From NCBI RefSeq assembly GCF_000721495.1, contig NZ_JOHY01000054.1:1-64000 (forward strand): 64,000 nucleotides of DNA. Direction: 5' to 3'. Positions 51,609 to 60,409 of this stretch are shown in pieces. The notes below the pieces were generated by a model. The model did no database searches. It worked only from the letters and a program-made list of their open reading frames with translations, and was not told where the DNA came from. The first letter of the stretch is position 1. Every line of letters begins with the position of its first letter. The DNA comes from Streptomyces sp. NRRL F-5123. Its GTDB lineage: Bacteria > Actinomycetota > Actinomycetes > Streptomycetales > Streptomycetaceae. A program made the translations under genes and the position numbers.

Positions 51609-52748
51609 ATGAGCGCAGCACCGAGCCCTTCCTCCGCCGCACCGCGCCGCACCGCGCTCGACGCGGTCCACCGCGCGCTGGGCGCCACCATGACCGACTT
51701 CGCCGGCTGGGACATGCCGCTGCGGTACGGCAGTGAGCGCGAGGAGCACCAGGCCGTGCGCACCAGGGCCGGGCTCTTCGACCTCTCCCACATGGGCGAG
51801 ATCACCGTGACCGGCCCGCAGGCCGGGCAGGCGCTGGACCACGCCCTGGTGGGCCACCTGTCGGCGCTCGCGGTCGGCCGGGCGCGCTACACGATGGTGT
51901 GTGCCCCGGACGGCGGCATCCTGGACGACCTGATCGTCTACCGGCTCGGCGAGGAGCACTACCTGGTCGTGGCCAACGCCTCCAACGCCCAGACGGTGCT
52001 GGACACCCTCGCGCTGCGCGCCGCGGAGTTCGACGCGACCGTGACCGACGACCGGGAGGCGTACGCGCTGCTCGCCGTGCAGGGCCCCGAGGCGCCCGGC
52101 ATCGTCGGCTCGCTGACCGACGCGGACCTGCCGGGCCTGCGCTATTACGCGGGGTTGCCGGGCACGGTCGCGGGGGTGCCCGCGCTGATCGCCCGCACGG
52201 GCTACACCGGCGAGGACGGCTTCGAGCTGTTCGTGGCGCCGGCGGACGCCGAACGGCTGTGGGAGGCGCTGCTCGCGGCCGGGGCTCGGGCCGGGCTCGT
52301 GCCGTGCGGCCTGTCCTGCCGCGACACGCTGCGCCTGGAGGCCGGGATGCCGCTGTACGGGCACGAGCTGACGGCGAACGTGACGCCCTTCGACGCCGGG
52401 CTCGGGCGGGTCGTGAAATTCGACAAGCCGGGCAACTTCGTCGGCCGCGAGGCGCTGCTGGCGGCCGCGGCACGGGCCGCCGAGCAGCCGCCGCGCACGC
52501 TCGTCGGGCTGGTCGCCGAGGGCCGCCGGGTGCCGCGCGCGGGGTACGCGGTCACGGGCCCGGACGGCGCGGTCGTCGGCGAGGTCACCTCGGGCGCCCC
52601 GTCCCCCACGCTCGGGGTGCCCATCGCGATGGCGTACGTCGACGAGTCCGCCGCCGCGCCGGACACGGCGGACGTCGCCGTCGACATCCGGGGCAGCCGG
52701 GAGCCGTACCGGGTCGTGGCGCTGCCCTTCTACCGCCGCGAGCGCTGA
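51609..52748 (+). CDS. gcvT: Glycine cleavage system T protein (aminomethyltransferase)
   Basis: 379 residues from ATG 51609 with GGGAGC upstream. Seen: TDFAGWDMPLRYGSEREEHQAVRTRAGLFDLSHMGEI, ARYTMVCAPDGGILDDLIVYRL, ALLAVQGPEAPGIV, IARTGYTGEDGFELFV, and CGLSCRDTLRLEAGMPLYGHEL, the folate/aminomethyl pocket. It transfers the methylene group from the H protein lipoyl arm to tetrahydrofolate, releasing ammonia. Controlled by the glycine riboswitch upstream and followed by gcvH and glyA. Confidence 0.95.
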   Translation: MSAAPSPSSAAPRRTALDAVHRALGATMTDFAGWDMPLRYGSEREEHQAVRTRAGLFDLSHMGEITVTGPQAGQALDHALVGHLSALAVGRARYTMVCAPDGGILDDLIVYRLGEEHYLVVANASNAQTVLDTLALRAAEFDATVTDDREAYALLAVQGPEAPGIVGSLTDADLPGLRYYAGLPGTVAGVPALIARTGYTGEDGFELFVAPADAERLWEALLAAGARAGLVPCGLSCRDTLRLEAGMPLYGHELTANVTPFDAGLGRVVKFDKPGNFVGREALLAAAARAAEQPPRTLVGLVAEGRRVPRAGYAVTGPDGAVVGEVTSGAPSPTLGVPIAMAYVDESAAAPDTADVAVDIRGSREPYRVVALPFYRRER

Positions 52749-52819
52749 GCCCGCGGGCGCCGGCCGGGAAGGACCACCGGGCGGTCCGCCCGCGAGCCGC
52801 GCCCGTCCTGCGCCTCCCC

Positions 52820-52918
52820 ACCGATCCACACCGGCCCAGGCCGATCCAGGCCCGTCCAGGCCCGTCCACGCCGATCTCCGTCCGGCGCGGCCGCCCGGGG
52901 TGACGAGAGTTATCCACA
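52820..52918. repeat. Degenerate 10-bp repeats and an isolated DnaA-box-like site in the gcvT-gcvH gap
   Basis: GATCCAGGCC, CGTCCAGGCC, CGTCCACGCC and related units repeat in near-10-base steps from 52820 to about 52880. TTATCCACA at 52910-52918 matches the E. coli DnaA consensus. The gap (52749-52970) otherwise shows no ORF. Confidence 0.5.
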
Positions 52919-52970
52919 GGCCGCCGCGCCGCCTCCACCAGCAACCCTTCGCATCCGGGAGAATTCCGTC

Positions 52971-53351
52971 ATGAGCATCAATCCTGAGCACCTGCGCTAC
53001 AGCAAGGAGCACGAGTGGGTCTCGCCCGCCGATGGCGGCGTGTCCACCGTGGGCATCACCTCGCACGCCGCCGACGCGCTCGGTGACGTCGTCTTCGTCC
53101 AGCTCCCCGAGGCGGGCTCGACGGTCACCGCGGGCGAGACCTGCGGCGAGCTGGAGTCCACCAAGTCCGTGAGCGAGCTGTACGCCCCGGTGTCCGGCGA
53201 GGTCACCGAGGTCAACCAGGACGTGGCCGACGATCCCTCGCTGGTCAACTCCGCGCCCTTCGAGGGCGGCTGGCTGTTCAAGGTGCGGGTCGCCGACGAG
53301 GACGCGGAGCTGCTCACCGCTGCCGAGTACGACGACTTCACCGCGGCCTGA
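52971..53351 (+). CDS. gcvH: Glycine cleavage system H protein
   Basis: 126 residues. [58 protein letters not shown] with the lipoylated lysine 65. The H protein carries the aminomethyl group between P, T and L proteins. The P protein (gcvP) is not next to it, so it must be elsewhere. Confidence 0.95.
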   Translation: MSINPEHLRYSKEHEWVSPADGGVSTVGITSHAADALGDVVFVQLPEAGSTVTAGETCGELESTKSVSELYAPVSGEVTEVNQDVADDPSLVNSAPFEGGWLFKVRVADEDAELLTAAEYDDFTAA

Positions 53352-53387
53352 GCCGTCGTCCCCACCCCGTACCCGAGGGAAGATCCC

Positions 53388-54653
53388 ATGTCGCTCCTGA
53401 ACCAGTCACTGCACGATTTCGACCCCGAGGTGGCCGCCGAGGTCGACGCCGAGCTGCGCCGCCAGCAGTCCACCCTGGAAATGATCGCGTCGGAGAATTT
53501 CGCGCCCGTCGCGGTCCTCGAAGCCCAGGGCTCGGTGCTGACCAACAAGTACGCCGAGGGCTATCCCGGGCGCCGCTACTACGGCGGCTGCGAGCACGTC
53601 GACGTCGTAGAGCAGCTGGCCATCGACCGGATCAAGGCGCTCTTCGGCGCCGAGGCCGCGAACGTCCAGCCGCATTCGGGCGCCCAGGCGAACGCCGCCG
53701 CGATGTTCGCCCTGCTCAAGCCGGGCGACACGATCCTCGGCCTGGATCTGGCGCACGGCGGGCACCTGACGCACGGCATGAAGATCAACTTCTCCGGCAA
53801 GCTCTACAAGGTCGCCGCCTACCACGTCGACGCCGAGACCGGCCGGGTCGACATGGACGAGGTGGAGCGGCTGGCCAAGGAGCACAGGCCGCAGCTGGTC
53901 ATCGCCGGCTGGTCGGCGTATCCGCGGCAGCTGGACTTCGCGGCCTTCCGGCGGATCGCGGACGGGGTCGGCGCGTACCTCATGGTCGACATGGCGCATT
54001 TCGCCGGGCTGGTCGCGGCGGGGCTGCACCCCTCGCCCGTCCCGCACGCGCACGTGGTGACGACCACGACGCACAAGACGCTCGGCGGTCCGCGCGGCGG
54101 AGTCATCCTGTCCACCGCCGACCTGGCCAAGAAGATCAACTCCGCGGTCTTCCCCGGCCAGCAGGGCGGCCCGCTGGAACATGTGATCGCCGCCAAGGCG
54201 GTGGCCTTCAAGGCCGCGGCGACCGAGGAGTTCCGCGGCCGCCAGGCCCGTACGCTGGAGGGTGCGGCCATCCTCGCCGAGCGGCTGGGCCGGGAGGACC
54301 TCGCGGCGGTCGGCGTCAAGGTGCTGTCCGGCGGCACGGACGTCCATCTGGTGCTCGTCGACCTGCGCGACTCCGCCCTCGACGGGCAGCAGGCCGAGGA
54401 CCGGCTGCACGACGTCGGCATCACGGTCAACCGCAACGCGATCCCGAACGACCCGCGCCCGCCGATGGTCACCTCGGGCCTGCGGATCGGCACCCCGGCG
54501 CTGGCCACCCGCGGCTTCGACGCCGACGCCTTCCGGGAGGTGGCCGACATCATCGCGGCCGCCCTCCAGCCGGTCTTCGACGCCGACAGCCTTCGGGGCA
54601 GGGTGAGCGCGCTCGCCGAGCGCTTCCCCCTCTACCCGGGGCTCGGCGCCTGA
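53388..54653 (+). CDS. glyA: Serine hydroxymethyltransferase
   Basis: 421 residues, fold-type I PLP enzyme. [76 protein letters not shown], and the PLP lysine 230 in [17 protein letters not shown]. It interconverts glycine plus methylene-THF with serine, using the one-carbon unit produced by gcvT/gcvH. It lies 36 bases after gcvH. Confidence 0.96.
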   Translation: MSLLNQSLHDFDPEVAAEVDAELRRQQSTLEMIASENFAPVAVLEAQGSVLTNKYAEGYPGRRYYGGCEHVDVVEQLAIDRIKALFGAEAANVQPHSGAQANAAAMFALLKPGDTILGLDLAHGGHLTHGMKINFSGKLYKVAAYHVDAETGRVDMDEVERLAKEHRPQLVIAGWSAYPRQLDFAAFRRIADGVGAYLMVDMAHFAGLVAAGLHPSPVPHAHVVTTTTHKTLGGPRGGVILSTADLAKKINSAVFPGQQGGPLEHVIAAKAVAFKAAATEEFRGRQARTLEGAAILAERLGREDLAAVGVKVLSGGTDVHLVLVDLRDSALDGQQAEDRLHDVGITVNRNAIPNDPRPPMVTSGLRIGTPALATRGFDADAFREVADIIAAALQPVFDADSLRGRVSALAERFPLYPGLGA

Positions 54654-54658
54654 CCGCC

Positions 54659-54693
54659 CGCGGCCGCGGGGCACGACACGCCCCGCGGCCGCG
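54659..54693 (+). terminator. Hairpin after glyA
   Basis: CGCGGCCGCGGGGC and GCCCCGCGGCCGCG form a 14-bp perfect stem with a 7-base loop, just past the glyA stop. sdaA follows 160 bases later, so it may have its own promoter or read-through. Confidence 0.75.
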
Positions 54694-54855
54694 GACCCGC
54701 ACCACCGGCAGGCCCCCCGGCGCGACCCCGCGCCACCGCAGCACCGGCGCGACCGCGCCGCCCGAGCAGGACCCCGCGCGACCCGCGGGACCCCGTACCA
54801 CCCGGCAGCACCCCGCGGACAACGGCGTCCGCGGTGACCAGGGAGCACACGAGCC

Positions 54856-56223
54856 ATGGCTATCTCCGTATTCGACCTCTTCTCCATCGGCATAGGCCCC
54901 TCCAGTTCGCACACGGTGGGCCCGATGCGCGCTGCCCGGATGTTCGCGCAGCGGCTGAAGAACGAGGACCTGCTCACCGCGACCGCCGGCGTCCGGGCCG
55001 AGCTGTTCGGGTCGCTCGGCGCGACCGGCCACGGGCACGGCACCCCCAAGGCGGTGCTGCTGGGCCTGGCCGGCCACTCCCCGCGCACGGTCGACGTCGA
55101 GACCGCCGACGACGAGGTGGCCGCCGTGCACGCCGCCCGGCGGCTCGCGCTGCTCGGCGCGCACGAGGTGCCCTTCGACCCGGCGGCCGACCTGGTGCTG
55201 CACCGCCGCCGCTCACTGCCCTACCACGCCAACGGCATGACGCTCACCGCCCGCGGGCACGGCGGCGAGCTGCTGCTGGCCAAGACGTACTACAGCGTCG
55301 GCGGCGGCTTCGTCGTCGACGAGGACGCGGTCGGCGCCGACCGCATCAAGCTCGACGACACGGTGCTGCGCCACCCCTTCCGCACCGGCGACGAGCTGCT
55401 GCAGCGCTCCCGTGAGACGGGCCTGTCGATCTCCGCGCTGATGCTGGAGAACGAGAAGGCCTGGCGCACCGAGACCGAGATCCGCACCGGCCTGCTGGAG
55501 ATCTGGCAGGTCATGCAGGACTGCGTGGAGCGCGGCCTGTCCCGCGAGGGCATCCTCCCCGGCGGCCTGAAGGTCCGCCGCCGGGCAGCGGTGTCGGCCC
55601 GCCAGCTGCGCGCGGAAGGCGACCCGGCCGCACACGCCACCGAGTGGCTGACCCTCTACGCGATGGCGGTCAACGAGGAGAACGCCGCGGGCGGCCGCGT
55701 CGTCACCGCCCCCACCAACGGCGCCGCCGGCATCATCCCGGCCGTCCTGCACTACTACCGGCGCTTCGTCCCCGGCGCCGACGACGACGGCGTCGTCCGC
55801 TTCCTCCTCGCGGCGGGCGCCGTCGGCATGCTCTTCAAGGAGAACGCCTCGATCTCCGGCGCCGAGGTCGGCTGCCAGGGCGAGGTCGGCTCCGCCTGCT
55901 CGATGGCCGCCGGCGGCCTCGCCGAGATCCTCGGCGGCACCCCCGAACAGGTCGAGAACGCCGCGGAGATCGGCATGGAGCACAACCTCGGCCTGACCTG
56001 CGATCCGATCGGCGGCCTCGTCCAGATCCCCTGCATCGAGCGCAACGGCATGGCGGCGGTCAAGGCCGTGACGGCGGCGAAGATGGCGATGCGCGGCGAC
56101 GGCCGCCACCACGTCTCCCTCGACAAGGTCATCCGCACGATGAAGCAGACGGGCGCGGACATGAAGGTCAAGTACAAGGAGACCGCCCGCGGCGGGCTGG
56201 CCGTCAACGTCATCGAGTGCTGA
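54856..56223 (+). CDS. sdaA: L-serine ammonia-lyase (iron-sulfur, single-chain)
   Basis: 455 residues, fused beta and alpha domains. [45 protein letters not shown], and in the alpha half [36 protein letters not shown] and [16 protein letters not shown] with the Fe-S cysteines. It deaminates serine to pyruvate. Together with gcv and glyA it forms a glycine-serine-pyruvate route. Last gene of the core region. Confidence 0.95.
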   Translation: MAISVFDLFSIGIGPSSSHTVGPMRAARMFAQRLKNEDLLTATAGVRAELFGSLGATGHGHGTPKAVLLGLAGHSPRTVDVETADDEVAAVHAARRLALLGAHEVPFDPAADLVLHRRRSLPYHANGMTLTARGHGGELLLAKTYYSVGGGFVVDEDAVGADRIKLDDTVLRHPFRTGDELLQRSRETGLSISALMLENEKAWRTETEIRTGLLEIWQVMQDCVERGLSREGILPGGLKVRRRAAVSARQLRAEGDPAAHATEWLTLYAMAVNEENAAGGRVVTAPTNGAAGIIPAVLHYYRRFVPGADDDGVVRFLLAAGAVGMLFKENASISGAEVGCQGEVGSACSMAAGGLAEILGGTPEQVENAAEIGMEHNLGLTCDPIGGLVQIPCIERNGMAAVKAVTAAKMAMRGDGRHHVSLDKVIRTMKQTGADMKVKYKETARGGLAVNVIEC

Positions 56224-56349
56224 GCGCGCAGCGGCTGAGCCGGCCGTTCTCGTCGTTCAGCTCTCTCGGAGCCTTCCGTGCCTGGACGGCGGTCAGTCCC
56301 TCGCGCGAGCTGCTCGCCGAGCCGGGCGGGGTCGGCGGCGCCGGCGCCG

Positions 56350-56595
56350 GGAGACCTCGTGCAGGGTCGGTTCGCGGCGGCCCTGGAGCGCTCGGACGCG
56401 GTACAGGCAGGCCCCGTCCGCCGCCAGATCCAGAGCGTGTGTTTCACGCCGGACCGCGTCGAGGCGTCCGCCCGGCTCGGTCCTGCGGCCCGGGCGCCGC
56501 TGGAGCAGTTCGCGCAGTGGGCCGAGGCGTCCGGCCTGGCGTGGGCCGATGCAGTGCTTTACCGGTGCAAGGCACTGGTGCGGTCAGGCAAGGGG
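56350..56595 (+). pseudogene. Fragment of a LuxR/LAL-type regulator
   Basis: About 80 codons (RFAAALERSDAVQAGPVRRQ, TPDRVEASARLGPAARAPL, FAQWAEASGLAWADAVLYRC) match the TPR-region style of LAL regulators, but there is no start, ATPase part or HTH. The frame ends against the minus-strand GNAT gene. It looks like a remnant at the boundary of the accessory region. The rest of 56224-56583 has no gene that I can support. Confidence 0.6.
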
Positions 56596-57099
56596 CAGAC
56601 GCATGATCGTCAGGTCGAGCCAGCGCCCGAACTTGGTGCCGGCGTCGCGGATGGTGCCGACGTGCTCGAATCCGAATCGTTCGTGCAGCTTGATGGAGGC
56701 GGTGTTCCCGGCTTCGATGTCAGCGATGACGATGCGGTGGCCGGCGTGGCGGGCCGCGTCGATGAGTGTGCCCAGCAGGGCGGAGCCTATGCCGCGCCGG
56801 TGTTCGCCGTCGTCGACGTAGACCGAGTCCTCGACGGTGTGGCAGTAGCCGTCGGAGTGCCGCCACGGCCCGTACACGGCGAAGCCGACCACCTCTCCCG
56901 ATGCCTCGGCGGTGAACGCTGAGCCCCGTCGGAGGTGAGGGGCCAGCCAGGCGGCGCCATCGGCTCCCGACAGCGGGGTGTTCGTCCACAGCGCAGTCGA
57001 GTGCTCGATCGCTCGATTCCGGATCGAGCGGACCGCCTCCGCGTCCTGTGGGATGGCTGGGCGCACCACGACCTGGTTATTCTTATATACTAGATTCAT
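56584..57099 (-). CDS. GNAT-family N-acetyltransferase
   Basis: 171 residues from ATG 57099 (MNLVYKNNQVVVRPAIPQD). Motif A EHRRGIGSALLGTLIDAARHAGH with the acetyl-CoA loop (R-R-G-I-G-S-A), preceded by YCHTVEDSVYVDD and followed by IADIEAGNTASIKLHERFGF. The first codons are AT-rich and overlap the divergent XRE gene. Many such GNAT enzymes inactivate toxic amino compounds (phosphinothricin/Tabtoxin-type); the substrate here is unknown. The XRE-cupin next to it probably controls it. Confidence 0.87.
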   Translation of the reverse strand: MNLVYKNNQVVVRPAIPQDAEAVRSIRNRAIEHSTALWTNTPLSGADGAAWLAPHLRRGSAFTAEASGEVVGFAVYGPWRHSDGYCHTVEDSVYVDDGEHRRGIGSALLGTLIDAARHAGHRIVIADIEAGNTASIKLHERFGFEHVGTIRDAGTKFGRWLDLTIMRLPLA

Positions 57100-57112
57100 G
57101 TCCAATATAATA
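57086..57112. promoter_or_regulatory. Overlapping divergent leaderless promoters
   Basis: The plus-strand ATG (57098-57100) and minus-strand ATG (57099-57097) overlap in a CATG. TATACT at 57086-57091 is six bases from the plus ATG, and on the minus strand TATTAT at 57112-57107 is seven bases from the minus ATG. Each fits a -10 whose start of transcription falls at the start codon. No Shine-Dalgarno is visible on either side. -35 boxes are weak (TTGCGA at about 57132-57137 for the minus gene). Confidence 0.65.
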
Positions 57113-57694
57113 GAACCACTGGTCGGGCAGATCGCAACCCGTATCCGCGCCGAGCGCAACCGGCACCGCTGGACCCTGGCCCAACTGGCAGAGGCTTCCG
57201 GCGTGTCCCGCGCGATGATCAGCCGGATCGAGAACGGCGAGAGCAGCCCCACCGCCGTTGTCCTGGGCAAACTGTCCGCCGCGTTCCAGCTCAGCGTGTC
57301 CGAACTGCTCGCCCTCGCCGAGCAGTCCGCGAGCCAGGACTCGGACAGATCAGCCGGACTCACCCGCCGTGCCCGCGCCACCGAGTGGTGCGACCCTGAT
57401 ACGGGATACCGGCGGCGCCAGATCTCCGGGGCGACCTTCCCGGCGGAGGTCTCCGAGATCTGCCTGCCCGCCGGAGCCCGCGTGGCCTACCCGGCTGCCG
57501 CGTTCGCGTTCATCCGCCAGGTCATCTGGGTCCTCGACGGTCACCTGACCTTCCATGAGGGCGCCACTGTCCACGAACTCGACACCGGTGACACCTTGGA
57601 ACTCGCAGAGCCCGCGCCATGCGCTTTCCACAACAGCACCGAGGCCGAGTGCCGCTACGCGGTCATCGTCACCCGCACGTCGTCCCGGCCATGA
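57098..57694 (+). CDS. XRE-family regulator with C-terminal cupin sensor
   Basis: 198 residues. HTH_3 region IATRIRAERNRHRWTLAQLAEASGVSRAMISRIENGESSPTAVVLGKLSAAFQLSVSELLALAEQ (about 11-75), then a cupin-like part with VIWVLDGHLTFHEGATVHELDTGDTLELAEPAPCAFHN. This XRE-cupin layout is typical for regulators of catabolic or detoxification genes whose ligand binds the cupin. Head-to-head with the GNAT gene, sharing promoter space, so it probably autoregulates and controls GNAT. Confidence 0.9.
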   Translation: MSNIIEPLVGQIATRIRAERNRHRWTLAQLAEASGVSRAMISRIENGESSPTAVVLGKLSAAFQLSVSELLALAEQSASQDSDRSAGLTRRARATEWCDPDTGYRRRQISGATFPAEVSEICLPAGARVAYPAAAFAFIRQVIWVLDGHLTFHEGATVHELDTGDTLELAEPAPCAFHNSTEAECRYAVIVTRTSSRP

Positions 57695-57897
57695 CGAGGG
57701 GCTGTGACCGAAGGTGTCGGGGGGCAGGAGGAACGAGGGCGGGCTGCCGCGGGGAAAGTGGGCCGAAGCGCGGAGCACGCGGTTCCGGAAGTCCTCCGTG
57801 ATCGTCGAGGTGGGGCTTGGGCCAGGTGAATCCTGGCGCAACGCGCCCACGCGCACTTCCGGCGCCTCCCGCCCGCCGGGTGCACGCGGGTAGGCCG

Positions 57898-59361
57898 TCA
57901 GCGGGCGGGGTCGACGCGCAGCACGGGCATCGGTGTCCCGGCGGCGCTCTCGGGCAGGCGCACCGTCAGTGCGTGGCTGCCGCGCTCGAACTCGAGCGGC
58001 TCCGGGTGGCCGAGCATCCGGACCGAGCCGATCTCCTGCGGGAACAGCGTCAGGTTCCTGCCCAGGGAGCGTACGTCGATCCGGCCGTCCCGCACGCCGC
58101 CGAGCGCGGTCACGTACAGGTGCTCCTTGCGTGTGGTGAAGCGCAGGTCCTCGGGCTGGTAGGCGGCCTGGGCGCCGTCGGTGAACTGGCCGTCCTTGAT
58201 CTGGGTCGGTCCCTCGCCGTACACCGTCCAGGGCCGCGAGGCGTAGATCGCCTCGCCGTTGACGCCCAGCCACGCGCCGATCTCGCGGAGCAGACCGGCC
58301 TCGTGCTCGGGGATGGAGCCGTCGGCGCGCGGGCCGATGTTCAGCAGCAGGCACCCGTTCTTGCTGACCGTGTCGACGAGGGTGGCCAGCAGTTCGGGGC
58401 CGCTCTTGTAGTCGTGGTTCTCGATGTGGCACCAGGAGTTGCGCGACACCGAGGTGTCGGACTGCCAGGGGTCGGGGCGCAGCGTCGCGCTCACGCCGCG
58501 CTCGACGTCGTACACCGCCGTGCCGGGCGCGAACGCGTCGTGCTTGTAGGCCAGGACAGGGCCGCGACCGGCACCGGCGAGCGTGTTGTAGTAGTAGGCG
58601 GCGAGCCGGGGCAGGTAGGGCTTGAACGCCGGCTGCTGGATCCACCAGTCGAAGTAGAGCAGTTCGGGCTGGTACCGCTCGACCAGCTCCGCGGTGCGCG
58701 CCAGCCAGTCGTCGAGGAAGTCCCGGGTGGGCGGCAGTTCCTCGGGCTGCGCGGGGCCGTACAGGTCGGCGTGGCGGCCGGCGCGCACGTCGGAGTCGAA
58801 GCGCATGCCGCCGTTCATGAACCACCAGTGCTCCGCGCGGTGCGAGGACAGCCCGAACACCATCGACCGGTCGCGTACCGCTCGGGCGAGCTCGCCGATC
58901 ACGTCGCGCCCGGGGCCCGTCGCGGCGGCGTTCCACGGGTTCAGCGCCGTGTCGTACATGGCGAACCCGTCGTGGTGCTCGGCCACCGGCACCACGTACT
59001 GCGCCCCGGCCTGCCGGAACAGGCTCGCCCACTCGTCCGCGTCGAAATTCGCGCCGGTGAGGTGCGGGATGAAGTCCTTGTAGCCGAACTCGTCCTGCGG
59101 TCCGTAGGTCTCGCGGTGGTGGTCGTACTCGGCCTGGCCGGCCACGTACATGTTGCGCGCGTACCACTCGTTGCCGAACGCGGGGACGCTGTAGGGACCC
59201 CAGTGGATGAAGATGCCGAACTTGGCGTCGCGGTACCAGTCGGGGACCCGGTAGCCGGCCAGGGATTCCCAGGTCGCGCGGAACGGGCCGGCGGCGACGC
59301 GCTGATCGACGCCGTCGAGGATCGAGGCGATGCCCGTCCCGGTCGTACGGTCTGTGGTCAT
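57898..59361 (-). CDS. Alpha-L-fucosidase, GH29 family
   Basis: 487 residues from ATG 59361 with AGGAG upstream. DWYRDAKFGIFIHWGPYSVPAFGNEWYARNMY is the N-terminal GH29 signature, then AGAQYVVPVAEHHDGFAMYDTALNPWNA, and the nucleophile Asp238 in PELLYFDWW; the C-terminal beta-sandwich follows. It has no signal peptide, so it would act in the cytoplasm on imported oligosaccharides. Catalytic acid/base cannot be assigned. It sits with GH31 and GH5 genes of the same strand. Confidence 0.92.
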   Translation of the reverse strand: MTTDRTTGTGIASILDGVDQRVAAGPFRATWESLAGYRVPDWYRDAKFGIFIHWGPYSVPAFGNEWYARNMYVAGQAEYDHHRETYGPQDEFGYKDFIPHLTGANFDADEWASLFRQAGAQYVVPVAEHHDGFAMYDTALNPWNAAATGPGRDVIGELARAVRDRSMVFGLSSHRAEHWWFMNGGMRFDSDVRAGRHADLYGPAQPEELPPTRDFLDDWLARTAELVERYQPELLYFDWWIQQPAFKPYLPRLAAYYYNTLAGAGRGPVLAYKHDAFAPGTAVYDVERGVSATLRPDPWQSDTSVSRNSWCHIENHDYKSGPELLATLVDTVSKNGCLLLNIGPRADGSIPEHEAGLLREIGAWLGVNGEAIYASRPWTVYGEGPTQIKDGQFTDGAQAAYQPEDLRFTTRKEHLYVTALGGVRDGRIDVRSLGRNLTLFPQEIGSVRMLGHPEPLEFERGSHALTVRLPESAAGTPMPVLRVDPAR

Positions 59362-59534
59362 GTTGTCTCCTGTGGACGGTGGTTCGCGAGCGTCGTGCCC
59401 GTCGGGCTTCTGCGGGGACATGGACGGCCGGTTGCCGTCGGTCCTCAGCTGGTGGTCGTCGTCGGTGGTGTGGAGTGGGCGGAGGGCCTTTCGCGCTGCC
59501 GGGCCGGTCGCCCGCCCGGACGGAGGCCTGCGAA

Positions 59535-60299
59535 CTACTCGTGGCCGGCCGTCCTGCGGAGCCACTGCGCGCACAGGGACGTCCACGTGCCGGCGGGTGT
59601 CATGTCCTCGGCCAGTCCCACGCCGTGTCCGCCGGTGGGGAACACGTGCAGTTCGACCGGGACCCGCAGGGAGGCCAGGCGCTGGGCCAGGGACAGGGCG
59701 TGGTCGACCCCGACGGTCTCGTCGTCCGCGCAGTGCCAGATGAAGGTCGGGGGGGTCTGCGGGACGGCGACCAGCTCGATGGAGACCGCTCGGCGCTTTT
59801 CCGGGGTCGAGCCGGGGCCGAGGAGCGGGTCGCCGTCCGGTCCGCCGGCTGCGGCGGGGCCGAAGTTGTGCCATGACGAGGCCGGGTAGCAGAGCACCGC
59901 GAAGTCGGGCCGCTCGTCGTCGGCCGTGTCCGGGCCGGCAGCGAGGTGGGCGGCGAGGTGGCCGCCCGCGGAGAAGCCGAGGACCCCGATGCGCGCCGGG
60001 TCGACCCCCAGCCCCGGCGCCTGCGAACGCGCCTCACGCATCGCCGCCCGTGCCGAGTCCAGCGGCGCGGGGTGAAAGTCCTGTGGCCCTACCGGGTACT
60101 CCAGCACCCAGGCGGCGAATCCGAGCCGGTTCAGCCACTGCGCGACGGGCTTCCCCTCGTGCGGAGCGAGGAAGGTGTAGCCGCCGCCCGGCATGACGAT
60201 CACCGCGGGCGCGCCCGCGGACGAGGTCGGCGCCGCCGCCGGAAGTGGGTGGAACGTCAGCGCTGCCGCGCCGCTCTCCGTGATCCGCAAGCCTGTCAT
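59535..60299 (-). CDS. Alpha/beta-hydrolase, probable carbohydrate esterase
   Basis: 254 residues. The oxyanion-hole motif VIVMPGGGYTFLAPHEGKPVA, the nucleophile in IGVLGFSAGGHLAAHLA (Ser110), the acid in TFIWHCADDETVGVDHAL and the His in FPTGGHGVGLAEDM. This resembles small acetyl-xylan/oligosaccharide esterases (BD-FAE/CE-like). No signal peptide. ATG 60299 with GGAG six bases upstream is preferred over ATG 60311. Probable role: removing acetyl groups from imported xyloglucan oligosaccharides. Confidence 0.85.
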   Translation of the reverse strand: MTGLRITESGAAALTFHPLPAAAPTSSAGAPAVIVMPGGGYTFLAPHEGKPVAQWLNRLGFAAWVLEYPVGPQDFHPAPLDSARAAMREARSQAPGLGVDPARIGVLGFSAGGHLAAHLAAGPDTADDERPDFAVLCYPASSWHNFGPAAAGGPDGDPLLGPGSTPEKRRAVSIELVAVPQTPPTFIWHCADDETVGVDHALSLAQRLASLRVPVELHVFPTGGHGVGLAEDMTPAGTWTSLCAQWLRRTAGHE

Positions 60300-60409
60300 C
60301 TGTCGCTCCATCTGCCGGGAAGGGGTCTTTTCATTCGCGTTCCTTCGGACCGCCGCGGTCCTGAGGGAAGTGCGGGCCGCGCGGCTGCGCGTCCCGCCAC
60401 ATGCACACG

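Noticed and set aside
57695..57897. Possible small gene between the XRE gene and the fucosidase
   Set aside because: Short frames exist on both strands but none has a ribosome binding site or recognisable sequence; likely intergenic.
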